Shown here: one piece after another, positions 1 through 11,220 of the stretch | How the letters are laid out: each line of letters begins with the position of its first letter | How positions within the stretch are numbered: the first letter of the stretch is position 1 | NCBI GenBank assembly: GCA_019454045.1 | Contig: SKCR01038145.1 | Location: forward strand, 62,001-126,000 | DNA length: 64,000 bases | Reading direction: 5' to 3' | Source of the DNA: Zanthoxylum bungeanum | Taxonomy: Eukaryota; Streptophyta; Magnoliopsida; Sapindales; Rutaceae | Notes under the pieces: generated by a model | Seen by the model: only the letters and a program-made list of their open reading frames with translations | Databases searched by the model: none | What the model was told of the DNA's origin: nothing | Program-made: the position numbers and the translations under genes

Positions 1-473
1 ACCGATGCAAGTTTCCAAACCGACAAGGATGACTACAGGTCACATCCGGGTACATTTTTTGTTTGAATAACGGAGCAGTGAGCTGGAAATCTTCCAAGCA
101 AGATACTGTTGCCGATTCAACAACAGAAGCGGAGTACATCGCTGCATCTGAAGCAGCAAAGGAGGCAGTTTGGATCCGAAAGTTCCTAATCGGATTAGGA
201 GTAGTTCCGTTAGCAGCAGAGCCCGTTCCATTGTATTGTGACAATAACGGGGCTATAGCACAGGCTAAGGAACCAAGGTCTCATCAACGGTCCAAGCATG
301 TTCTTCGACGTTACCATCTGATTCGGGAGATTATACATCGTGGCGATGTAAAAGTCGAGAAGGTCACATCAGATGATAACATTGCAGACCCGCTGACGAA
401 GGCTGTCATTCAGCAAGTTTTTGAACGACACATACATAGTTCGGGTATTAGATGCTTGAGTGACTGGCTATAG
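1..473 (+). pseudogene. Ty1/copia pol C-terminus, RNase H (nearly intact)
   Basis: RNase H domain at the end of a copia polyprotein; it degrades the RNA strand during reverse transcription in the virus-like particle. Visible motifs, in order: TDASFQTDKDDY (first catalytic Asp) read in frame 1, then, after a one-base shift in the T-run at about 53-60, SWKSSKQDTVADSTTEAEY with the catalytic Glu, LYCDNNGA with an Asp, and NIADPLTKA with the last Asp. It ends at a TAG at 471-473, next to the PPT. Apart from the single frameshift no stop is seen across about 150 residues. This contrasts with B, D, E and F, where the TEAEY segment is lost. Confidence 0.88.
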
Positions 474-477
474 GCCA

Positions 478-487
478 AGTGGGAGAT
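478..487 (+). promoter_or_regulatory. polypurine tract of A
   Basis: The purine-rich AAGTGGGAGA(T) lies directly before the LTR start TGTTAG at 488. This is the expected primer site for plus-strand DNA synthesis. The same tract precedes the 3' LTR of E and, in reverse, of D. Confidence 0.85.
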
Positions 488-1535
488 TGTTAGACATTAT
501 GTCCCATAGCGTCACTGTTTGTAAATGATATTGTATTATTGTACAAAATTAACTATGTGATAATGAAATTGCCTTTTGCCGTTTTGTAATTTTATTTACT
601 TTGATATATAAATGGCGAAAGTCCATATGATTAGTACTGGATTGAGATGATATGAGACAGTATCAATCCATAAAGGTTTAATCATTAAATATCCCTAGCC
701 GTAGTATTATCGAGACTGGACATCGATAATGCGGAATAGGCTAGTATTGCGCTTGTGCACGTTGTGAGGGCACAACGGCATAGTTCTCATATATTTAAGT
801 ATTGGATACTTATGCAAGTGCGATAGGAGGTTGTGTTTTACCGATGGTACGGAAAACAGCTTCGCTCTGGATAGACCCCGCGGAATCCCATTGGTAGTAT
901 GTCTATGTGTCTATGGGAGGCCGCATCAGGGTAGGTGTATATGGTCTTAACCTGAGACTTACATCGCTAGTACTTGCGACAATCGGTAAACTTTGGTTTT
1001 GGTGGTTGGGGACCTTAACCGGTTCTGTGTACACCTCTTCTGGGTTTATCGAGAAGCGTAGTGTACTGGATGTGATGTCAAGATGGAAGTATCGCTTCAG
1101 ACATATGGAGGTGATGATCACGCAGGGCACAGAACTAGTACTCTATAAAAGGTTGCAACCGTCGGGACAATATGACCAGGTCAGGATTGTCCGATTTAAA
1201 GAGACTAGTTGCTTGATGTCCGATATATGTTTCGTACGGGGCAGACACATCTCCAGCCCTAGGCCTAGCATGTGATCATCCGATACTGGATCGATGTACG
1301 CAATACTACGGTATACTACGCTTGATATAGATCTTATATTCCTATAAGAATATTTCTGGAGAATTGGGTAGGCATGGCGCTTTGCTAGAAGCCAACCTTG
1401 TCTTGTAAATCGGTAAAGACGTAGTACGAGGTACGTACGTGTTCGGATTATCCGACGACCGTATTTACTGCCAAAATATCCGGAGATCTCTTGGGTCGCT
1501 TCCTGAAGATTCACCTATGATATTTGATTCGGACT

Positions 1536-1694
1536 TAATTAATCTTGGATTAATTACGGAGAAACTTTATCTTGGATAAAGTGCCTTATTTAGAGAGAGA
1601 GAACGATTAATTTGGAATTAATCAGTAAGATTATTATATTCGATATAATAATTGAAATTTGATTTCGACGCGAAATTAAAATTAGATTTTAATT
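1536..1694 (+). repeat. run of triloop hairpins in LTR A
   Basis: Six perfect inverted repeats follow one another, each with a 3-base loop: 1536-1556 (arm TAATTAATC, loop TTG), 1564-1582 (ACTTTATC, TTG), 1605-1623 (GATTAATT, TGG), 1630-1652 (ATTATTATAT, TCG), 1654-1666 (GAAAT, TTG) and 1674-1694 (AATTAAAAT, TAG). The second and fourth have different arm sequences from the same hairpins in F, but both arms change together so pairing is kept. Confidence 0.85.
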
Positions 1695-1914
1695 CGGGCA
1701 TACGAGTTAATTTAGAATAATTCGTTAGCGACGTAAATAATAATTTCGCTAGGCGCGATTATTTATTTAAATTCGATTTAATTAACGTCGCGACGTAAGT
1801 TCGGTATTTCGGAAATATCGAACCCGAACGCGTGAGTGGACGTGGGCCCACTTTCATTTGGAAACGTGTGGGGCCCACATGACACTTGTCATATATGCAT
1901 TATTTATTATTGAT

Positions 1915-2054
1915 AAGGCATTGCATGTTAATAGTGTAAATAACACTCTAAGGCATTGCATGGTGATAGTGTGCATTACACTCAAAGGTTTTGCATGGAG
2001 TTTGAGTGTTTGACACTCTAAGCCATTGCATGGTTTATGTCATAGATTTATTAT
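1915..2054 (+). repeat. 35-bp tandem repeat, 4 copies, in LTR A
   Basis: The motif AAGGCATTGCATG or a close variant recurs at 1915, 1950, 1985 and 2020, an exact 35-bp period. Units also share an ACACTC(T) block. I did not see it in the LTRs of E or F, so it looks private to this LTR. Confidence 0.8.
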
Positions 2055-2472
2055 TAATTTAATAAATTATAACATAAATATAAATTGATTTTTGGTAAAA
2101 CAAAATCAATTAAGACTTTACACAAAATCTCTCTTCTCTCTCAATTGCCGAGAACTCCATTGACAAGGGCAAGGAAGATTTGATCTTCTATTTCTCCATT
2201 TTTGCTAGCACAAGCAAGGGATCAAAAGAGGTGATAGGGAAACCATCAAAGAGCTTGGAATACAAAAGCTTGGAGCTTCAAGTCTTCTTCCTCTCTTGGC
2301 CGAATCTTCCACACTTGGAGCTTCTACCATTTGATCATCTTCTTCATCACAAGATTTGTAAGTATGATTCCGCCATACTTCATGTTTATATATATTCTTT
2401 ATAGTATTTCACATGCTTAATCTTTGTTTGGGACATATTATAGAAACCAACAATGGGTCTAATGTCCCAACA

Positions 2473-5270
2473 AATATCAACTTGGCCTAATAGCAGATCC
2501 ACTCAAGTGTATTACACCGAACTATGGTCGGTTTCGCTTAAACTTCTCTGAGGAAATTCTTTTATTCAGCGAATTTTCATGACTATCATCTGATGCTTAT
2601 TTAGTCGATCATCCATCGCCAACGATGTATGATCCGAAAGAATCAGATAATAGTTGAAAGTTTATATCTGGATCGTGGATGAGACCATGATTTTTGTTAG
2701 CCTGCGCTGTAGCCTAGCTTAGCTGCTGAACAAAACTATCTCCTAATCTGATTAGGATTATTTTTTTAAGCATCAAAGGTTCCTATTGATGCATCGCTGC
2801 AGCAATAATCCACTTGGGTTGTTTATTCGGATACAAGTATCTTGCTTGGAGATTTCCAGCTCAATGTTCAGTTATTCAAACTGTATAGTACCCGTTTGTG
2901 TGACTTATAGAGTCCAGTAGTTTCTGTTTTGGAAACTTGCGACATTGAACCCAGTCACTTCAAGTTCTCCTTCTCCATAGAAAAAAGAGCATCCTTAGTT
3001 CTCTAAGATACTAAAGATGTTATTCACTTCAATCCAGTGACTATCACTTGGATTAGACTAATGTGACTCCATATGCTCAAATGTATGAGACACAGGTCAA
3101 GTACATTTTTTTAAATGTACGAGTTCTCGGAGAGTATTAACAACCTTTGATCTATACCAGCAGATCTTTATTCCTAGAATAAGGTTGTTTCTCCCAGAAT
3201 TCTATGGAGAATTTTATGAAAGCCAAGCTTTCACCGATTGTTTTATGGGAATATCATTTCCAAGAAATGATGTATTATCATTACTTAAAGGACATTCACT
3301 TTCAGTGTGCTCCCACTAACCTCCTTATATACACAAGAATCATTTTCATTTTGAATTAAATCATACACCATTATGATTACATCAAAACGATAATTCCAAG
3401 AACGCAATGCTTGCTTCAATCCATCCATGGATCGAATAACCTGCAAACCTTGTTTGTTAGTTATGGTACGACAAAATCGTCAGGATGTTGTAAACATCCT
3501 CCGAAAGGTTTCCGTTTAAGGAAAGCGATTTTGACGTTCAGCTACCATATTTCATAAATGAAACATGCAGCATTAGCAAACATTATCCAAATGGATATAC
3601 CGTGGCAACAGTTAAAAGGTTTCATCGTAATCGACATAATGTTGATAACAATACCTTTCCGCTAAAAGCCTAGCTTTATACGTTGGTTTGTTGCCTTCCA
3701 TGTATGTCTTCCTTGAAGACTTATATAGTACCAATAGGCACAATGCCTTGCGGTACAACAACTAGTGTCTAAACATAGTTGGTATACATGGAATCCATTT
3801 CGGATATCATGGAACTTTACCATAATAGGGAGTCGATACCTTGTATCACTTCCTCATACATAGTCAGTTGGTGTTCCTCAATAAGATTGACATCTTTATG
3901 AGGTGAGATCAGAAACCCATTCCCCATGTTGTTTTCTGACTCTCTCTGACTTACGTGGTTCTTGTGTATTCGAAGATTGCGGTATAGTTTCATCCCTGAT
4001 GAACTATTTGTGTTCCATTAAGGAATCGGTGCCTGGAACATTATTACTTCGATTTTCATCGAGTTTAACTTTCCGCCCACTTACCACTGCACATAGGTAT
4101 TCCTCTTAGGAAAAACGCATGGCGAGCAACAATTACATTGTTCTCAAGTGAGATGTTTAAGTACCATACTTTGGTTTCCCTAGGATAACCTACAACTTAG
4201 GCACTTATCCGATTTGGGTTCTAGTTTGGTATTATCCAAACATGTGCCTAGCATTCCCAAATCTTCAGGAATGAGAAACCCAATTTCTTTCCTGTTCATA
4301 TCTAATATGAAATCTGTATAACAGATTTTTATGGAACCTTATTCTAAATAAGTTCTGCACTGTTTATGGCTAATCCGTTGAAGGAAATGGTAGCTCAGAG
4401 CCACTCATAATTAACCTTATCATGTCCAACAAAATTCAGTTTCTCCGTTCGGACAAACCGTCAAACTGACGTGTTCCCGGAGGAGTCCTCATTGAAAGAA
4501 TACTATACTCTTTCAAGTATTTGAGAAACATATTGCTTAAGTATTTTCATCATGGTCTAACCATGATGGTTTAATACATTAGCCGATATGTTTGTCTACT
4601 TCGTGTCAAAACTCTAAAAGTTTCTGATTTGTGTTTCAAAGGAAACATATAACCATAACGCGATGCCACATCCGTTAAGGTCACGAAATATTCATATCCA
4701 CATCTAGCCTAGCTAGATATGGGCCCACCTACGTCAGTATGAACGAGGGCTAACAGATCGGTGGCACTTACACTTTTACCAAGTAAATAGTGTTTTAGAC
4801 ACTTTGCTCAATAAACTATATTCGTAGACATTATTTGAATGGAATCAAATCCGTCCTAGTATCCACTCTTCAAAAGTGTGGATATACGAGTCTTGTTTAT
4901 TGTGTCCCAGACAACAATGCCACAATTAAGTTTCAACTGATTTATTCAGTTTTGAGCTATTTGTTTGTCATGTTATACGTTTGAGATTTATTTATGTACA
5001 AAATATAAATACTGTTATTCACATCTAATGTGTTTATCTCAATATCATCTTTATAAAATAAAATACTTTAGTGTTCTAGAATATAAAGGTATGTCCACAA
5101 CGGATTATACTCTGATATAGAGATAATGTTCTAGTCAAACTAGTAACATTGTAACAGTTTCCTAATTTCAGTACACACCGGAAGGGTAGTTCCTAAACTT
5201 AGGTCTCTACGGTTAAAACAGCGACTGTCGTCCCATTTCCTATTCGTAGATAAATCTTTACTGAAGTCAG
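2473..5270 (-). pseudogene. degenerate copia pol of B (PR-INT-RT-RNaseH)
   Basis: Relics of copia pol on the minus strand, read right to left. At about 5145-5260 lies the block after the protease that corresponds to an LRxGNG motif. At about 4680-4960 are relics of the integrase N-terminal part. At about 3290-3560 is an RT segment including the SWN..FD and NDIPI neighbourhood. At about 2480-2900 is RNase H. The frame is broken many times. The RNase H has lost the active-site TEAEY segment and carries a GAATAA lesion at the same place as E and F. It cannot be a working polyprotein, and gag is absent. Confidence 0.8.
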
Positions 5271-5299
5271 TATCCTGCTTTTTAGCAGATTCTGCACAC

Positions 5300-8200
5300 C
5301 AGTACATATTTATGTACCAAATCCAGTATCTAAAATCCAATTTTAATACTAGCAGTGAACATATTTTATGACAAACATATTTGAAGTCAGAGCCTTGCCC
5401 GTCTTCAATTCCTTCATGTCTGCCTTGTCCATACGGCAGTCACGCTTCTGTGTCTCCGTTTCCACAATTTAGGCAGACATTTTGGGATATGTCCTTTATC
5501 TTCCCAGAAGATTATAATGATTTTTCTTTGCCCTTTTTCACATTCCAGAAGCCTTTGGCCAAGCCTTGGCCTTCTAGAATATCGAAGTAAAGTGCGCCTT
5601 GCGCTTCTTGCCTTATTGCAAACATTGGCTTTGACTCATTGAGTATAGTCATTAACTATCTAAGAGTTTACTATTGCAATTTAGTACTTCTAAGATCTAA
5701 AAATAGATCTATGAAGATCCTTCAATTTCAATATCATACTATAAAGATCTAATCCTTAATTCTGATTAAGAAATTAATGAGTCTTATTTGGCAAGCATAA
5801 TGGATTAAGAACTAAAGTTATCATCACGTGAGTTATCCAAAACTCATGCTCTACTATTTGTTTAGGCTTAAGATGTTATTTTATCAAATAAAGTAACTTC
5901 TTAGTTTTCAGGACTATCCTGAATCATTATTCCCAATTTGAAAATTAAAGTCGTTTAATGACATTTTCACCCAGGATTATGTTTTAAACACTAATATTTC
6001 AATTATCTTGATTCTAATAGTCCAACTATTTAATCAACAATTTTAGGTACTATTGATTATAATGATTACTATAGTCTAACTATATAATCAACTATAATTT
6101 AATAGGTTAAATTCAATTATATTGATTACTATAATCCAATTATAAAATCAACTATTAATTGAAATAAGTAATTCAAATATATTGATTATTATAATCTAAT
6201 TATATAATCAACTATAAATGAAATAGTTTGAATACAGTCCAACTGTTTAATTTAAAACAACATTAATTATTAGTCCAACTAATTTATTAATTTAACGACG
6301 AATAATTTGAATGAGCGCGTATGGCAAGTAAATAAACGAATATTGCAAATTCAATACTTGCCTCCCACTTTTTCGGCGAGCCTCTAACCCTCTGTGGAGT
6401 ACTCGGGAAACCTTGTTTCCTAGGGGCTAGGATCCCGTTAAATAACACACAATCTTGACTTTGGCCAACAAATTGTATGATAATTAACTAGGTAGATCTC
6501 TAAGATCAATTGGATCCCATCCAATTCTTAGATCCAGTAGGTGGACATTCAAGTCCGAAACATATATCTTATATATGCCAATATATCCAATATATTGCCT
6601 AACCTTTTTCCTTGAATCAACTAAGCCTTGGCTTTGGCACAGCAAACTTAGCGATCCCAGTTAAGCGGAACCCATTGACCTTGGAAATCTTCGTAATCAA
6701 TGTCGATGGACAAGAAGTGATCTTGACTTTGGCCAAAAATCACAACTTGGACAAGACACTGATATGGAACAAAGCCTTCATGATTCAAACACATCCTAGA
6801 CGGACAAAGGCCTTGACTTTGGCCAACAAACCATGCCAGTCTTGGATCTTGAGTAAGAATCACTCAATGGAAGGAAAAACGCTTAATATGATGTTAGGGT
6901 TTTCGAGTGCAATTGGCAACCAAATTATTATCTTTGTTAAGGTCTCATCATCATACACCCTTAAACATGCATTCTAAACACATAATAAGGCGCATATAAA
7001 TAAATATAATAATGATATGCAGATGGATACTTAAACATTGTTCCTAGAACAAATCTCTCCATTTCCTCTCTCTCGCTAGCACAAGTATTACTTCTACCCG
7101 TTACATAACACTTCTAAATAAACCTCATTTACATTGAGGGGAATAGGTGAGAAGAGAAATACAAAGAGTAAGGAGGTAATAGGCTGGACACGCAGGTCCA
7201 ATTAATAAATTCTAAATTTATTACAACAATTTCCAAAATTACCCCATTCATCTAATAGCCATCTGATATACATTATTCATGCATCGCAACCATGTATTCA
7301 CACAAGCATGTTATCAATCAATCCAATCCAATTAATTAATCTGATAATTAATGACCATCCAATGTTCAAACAACGATTTGATTTTGCGCGAGTCCAACTC
7401 GTTTTGTGAATAAGTACTCAAAGTACGAATTCTTAAATTAAATTAAACTACAACATTAAATCCAATTTAATTTGTATTTAATACTAATTCTTTATTTAAT
7501 TCCAAATTAAATATTACACTTTATTAACGAACCTTTACGACTTAGATTCTAAATCTAATCGTTACGGGTCTCAAAGCCCGATTAGCATCCAATGTTAATT
7601 TAATTAAAGTCCAATGGGCTTTTAATTAATTTCTAAGGCATGGACTTTTGGTCAATATGGGTCAAACCCAAATACCAAAGCCCATTTAAGGAATCACCCT
7701 TATTTGCCAAGAAACCAATTTAGGCCCATTAGGCCCAATTATTAATAAAAGTCCATTAAGTCATAATTGGACTTTATGGTTGTGGTTTTGGGCCCAATTG
7801 GATCCAACCAATTTAGCATAAACCTATCTTGGTACAACCAAGCCCAATAAGCCCAATTACAACAATTAAAGCCCAATTTTAAAATAGGCCCAATTAATTA
7901 AATTACCAAATTCCAAATTTTATAAATTAATTAACCAAAGTGTATTGACATAATTAATTACCCAAATTAACATTTCTAAAACATCAATTTACACAATTAA
8001 TTATGCTCATTAACATCAAAACATGTCTAACACATTTTAATCAAAAATCAAACCCATTTCATGCTTACTAGTCTCAGCAATGGTAGGGATTTCTTTGTCC
8101 GATTCGATTTTAATCCAATCGAATCCAATTCAACATTACCCAATTGATTTCAAGCCATCCAATGAATCAAAAATCAAAAATACCAAGACATTTAGGGCAT

Positions 8201-8384
8201 AGTCATTCTCAGCCAAGCCTAGAATTTTGGGGAAAAATGATCCAATCCAATTTTCATGAAATTGATCCAATACAACTTCAATTAAACATCATTCAAACAT
8301 ACTCAATCAATAAATTTTATCAAATCATGCTCAAAATCAATTTACCCAATTTTAACCCGAAGTTAAAGTTTCATGCTCAATCTC
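5300..8384 (-). other. noncoding leader of B in place of gag
   Basis: About 3 kb of AT-rich sequence lies between the PBS and the pol relic where gag would be expected. No gag or zinc-knuckle coding is visible. It is collinear with the leaders of D, E and F. It includes the hairpin tandem array (about 5990-6250), three copies of the CTTGACTTTGGCCAA motif near 6453, 6722 and 6815, and the conserved block GGACACGCAGGTCCAATTAA near 7186. The open frame at 6612-6977 (+) runs antisense to the element and has no recognisable domain. Confidence 0.7.
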
Positions 8385-8396
8385 ACTCTGATACCA
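8385..8396 (-). promoter_or_regulatory. primer binding site of B
   Basis: The reverse complement reads TGGTATCAGAGT, one base different from the common plant copia PBS TGGTATCAGAGC (complementary to initiator Met-tRNA). It adjoins the inner end of the 5' LTR. Confidence 0.85.
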
Positions 8397-8397
8397 T

Positions 8398-10404
8398 TGT
8401 TGAGTTTCTACGGTCTAATCGGGATCGATTTAAGCAAGAAACATACTTGTGAATACAACAAGGAAGTTGCGGAATACTTACATTGAGCGGTTGAGCGATG
8501 CATTGAACACAAAAATCCAAGCTTTTCTCCTCCAAGGCTCTCGACAGTGGGCAGTATTTGTCTCCTCCAAATTTCGGCCATGGATGATCTCAAGCTCCAA
8601 GCTTTGTGATGTGATTCCATGCTCACGGATGCGGTTCCCTATCACCTTCGCAAGACTCCGGAAGTGTGCTAGCACTTGGTAATTTTTGCCACAAAAATCA
8701 CTTTGCTTTTTCCTGCCATTCTCGGCAAAACCAGTGAAAGAAGAAGAAGAATGCCCCTAAGGCGTGAGAGAGAAGAGAGGAATGAGAGAGTTAGATGTGT
8801 TAGGTTGTTGGAAATGTGTATCTAATACACTAAAAGGAATTTCAAAAAATCCATTTACAAATTTTTCTTTCCAAAATTCAAACCATTTAAAGCCACAACC
8901 ACTTCCATCAACTATTCACATCAAAAGTGACTAGACATCACATCACTCAAAGTGACAAGTGAATTAAAACTTGATGTGACTAGTGATTTGACGCTTGATG
9001 TGACTTGTGGGCCGCACTTGAATTCGAGATGCGAGTGCGCCCGCAAACACTCTCGGGCTTGGGTTCGCTAATTCCAAATTAACAAATTTTCCGTTGCGAC
9101 GTAATTAAATAATTATGCCTAGCAAAATCACTATTTACGTCGCTAACGAATTAATTCTAAATTAACTCTTTTGCCCGAATTAAAATCTAATTTCAATTCC
9201 GTGTCGAAATCGAATTTCGTATAATATATCGAATATATTATTTTATCGATTAATTCCAAATTAATCGTTCTCTCTCTTTAATTAATATTTTATCCCATAG
9301 AAAATATCTCCGCAATTAATCCCATATTAATTTTCTCTCTCTTTAATTAATCCCAGATTAATAAAGTGCGAGTCATACATCATCGGTGAATCTTCGGGAA
9401 GCGACCCATGAGATCCTTGGATATGTTGGCAGTAAATCAGGTTGTCGGACTATCCAAACACGTAAGTACCTAGTACTACGTTTTTACCGATTTACAAGAC
9501 AATGTTGGCTTCTAGGAAAGCACCATGCCTACCCAATTCTCCAGAAATATCCTTACAGGAATATGTGATCTATATCAGGCGTAGTATACATAGTATAGCG
9601 TATTTCGATCCATCATCGGATGTCACGTGCAAGGCCTGAGGCTGGAAATATGTCTGCCTCGTACGAATCACATATCGGATCTCTGGTAACTAGTCTCTAT
9701 AATCGGATAAACATGACCTAGTCATAATATCTCGATAGCTGCAGCATATAAGAGAATGAGTTCCGTATCCTACGTGATCATCATCTCCACTATGACTGGA
9801 GTGATACTTCCATCTCGACATCACACCCAATACACTACGATTCTCAATATACCCAGAAGAGGCGTACACAGAACCTGTTAAAGCCCTGGACGACCAAAAC
9901 CAAAGTATATTGATTGTCGCAAGTATTAGCGGTGCAAGTCTCAGGTTAAGACCAAATACACCTACCCTGATTCAGACTTCCATAGACACATAGTCATACT
10001 ACCAATGGAATTCCGAGGGGTCTATCCAGAGCGAAGCTGTTTTCCGTACCATCGGTACAAACCTCCTACTACACTTGCATGAGTATCATATACCCAAATA
10101 TATGAGAACTATACGGTTATGCCCTCATACCGTGCACAAGTGTAATACTAGTCTTTTACGCATTATCGATGTCCTATCTCAATAATACTCTGACTAGGGA
10201 TATTTAATGATTAAACCTTCGTGGATTGATATTGTCTCATATCTTATCAATCCGGAACTAATCATATGGACCTTCTATCATTTATACATATTTGGTAATC
10301 TAATTACAAATGAGAGAAGAGCAATTTCCTTTGTCACATAGTTAATTTGTACAATCACCATGATCTGTACAAATAGTGACGCTATGGGTCATAACTGTCC
10401 AACA
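8398..10404 (-). repeat. 5' LTR of copia B
   Basis: Begins TGTTGAGTTT and ends GTCCAACA in window orientation, that is TG...CA on either strand (2007 bp). The order of blocks matches the reverse complement of the E LTR, including the hairpin array near 9120-9365, several members of which are decayed here. The frame at 9386-9568 (+) is the LTR-antisense frame shared by all copies. Confidence 0.87.
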
Positions 10405-11220
10405 GTTATGACCAGCGCACGTATCGTTCAAGTAGTATAAAAATATCGATCCCACGAGGACTTAATTTCTATTGTTGTTATTAATTATTGATGCTAAATG
10501 TTTACAGGTATCTAATTAAAGGGAGAAGGGAATGATTGCTTCTGGTTGGTTGCATGTGGATTTGCGAAATAAATAAATAACTAAAAACACAAAAGAAAAT
10601 ACTAAGGAAAATAAACAGAAGACAGAAATATCTAGGGTTTTGACACCACACAATATTATTCTAATGATTAATTGATTTTCTTATACATGTGTAATAAATC
10701 AGTTTACTAACCTGGAACACGAAGATATGCATTAGCCTCTATCGATGGTCAGATGCAAACACCCAAATAACCCAATTGATCATATGTCTATGTTAACCAG
10801 ATTACCTGAATTCATTAAGTTCAAGTTCCAATTATGGCTACCCACGCCCGACAGGTATTTGTTTATCATGTAAGGAAATCTATTAAGGGTTATCTATCCC
10901 TAAGGGAGATCGTGAGCTATTGAATCTAAGGCTGAAACCTAAAATCCCTTTCCCAAGTTCATTTCAAGTTTACCACATCAATCTAATTGGTGATCAGGCA
11001 ACAAGAAGCATTAAGCTTAAGATTCAATAAAAAAACTAAATAATTACCCACTATATAATTAAATCAATTATTAAGCTTGTAAAGATTGTGTTTCATCACT
11101 TCCCTAGAAAATAAAATAAAATGATAGGGGTTAGGGGATCCACTTTTAGAAATCTCACTTTATTATAATATGAAAATTATCAGTGTTACCCAATTAAGTT
11201 GAACCAGCCATAAATGTGGT

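Larger units (their letters stand above)
1..2452 (+). mobile_element. Ty1/copia element A, 3' part
   Basis: The 3' end of a plus-strand Ty1/copia retrotransposon: the end of pol (RNase H), a polypurine tract and a complete 3' LTR. The 5' part lies left of the window. The LTR ends in CCAACA at 2452. The next 20 bases are the reverse complement of the start of another copy's LTR, so A appears to have inserted into the 3' LTR of the minus-strand element B. The A LTR is clearly diverged from those of E and F, so it is either older or from another subfamily. Its RNase H is far better preserved than in the other copies. Confidence 0.9.
488..2452 (+). repeat. 3' LTR of copia A
   Basis: Starts TGTTAGACAT and ends CCAACA, the TG...CA ends expected of an LTR (1965 bp). 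It is collinear with the LTRs of E, F, B and D (shared blocks such as CATAGCGTCAC near the start and the hairpin array in the middle) but has many substitutions and a private 35-bp tandem repeat. Open frames on either strand, including the 123-codon minus frame at 1143-1514, are LTR sequence and not demonstrated genes. Confidence 0.88.
2453..10404 (-). mobile_element. Ty1/copia element B, defective, nested
   Basis: A minus-strand copy of the same copia family. Left to right it shows a 20-bp stub of the 3' LTR (2453-2472), a degenerate pol (about 2473-5270), a noncoding leader, a PBS and a complete 5' LTR (8398-10404). Element A interrupts its 3' LTR. On its right, the LTR ends at 10404 and is followed by sequence homologous to the extreme end of G's LTR, so B itself inserted into G. 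The candidate TSD is GTTAT (10405-10409); its partner lies outside the window. Confidence 0.88.

Noticed and set aside
6612..6977. 121-codon frame with a plausible protein look in B
   Set aside because: Antisense to the element, covers the repeated W-box motif; the matching region in D is frameshifted, so it is not conserved as a protein.
488..10404. Large inverted repeat formed by the A and B LTRs
   Set aside because: Explained by two insertions of related elements in opposite orientation; LTRs are diverged and B's 3' LTR is interrupted by A.
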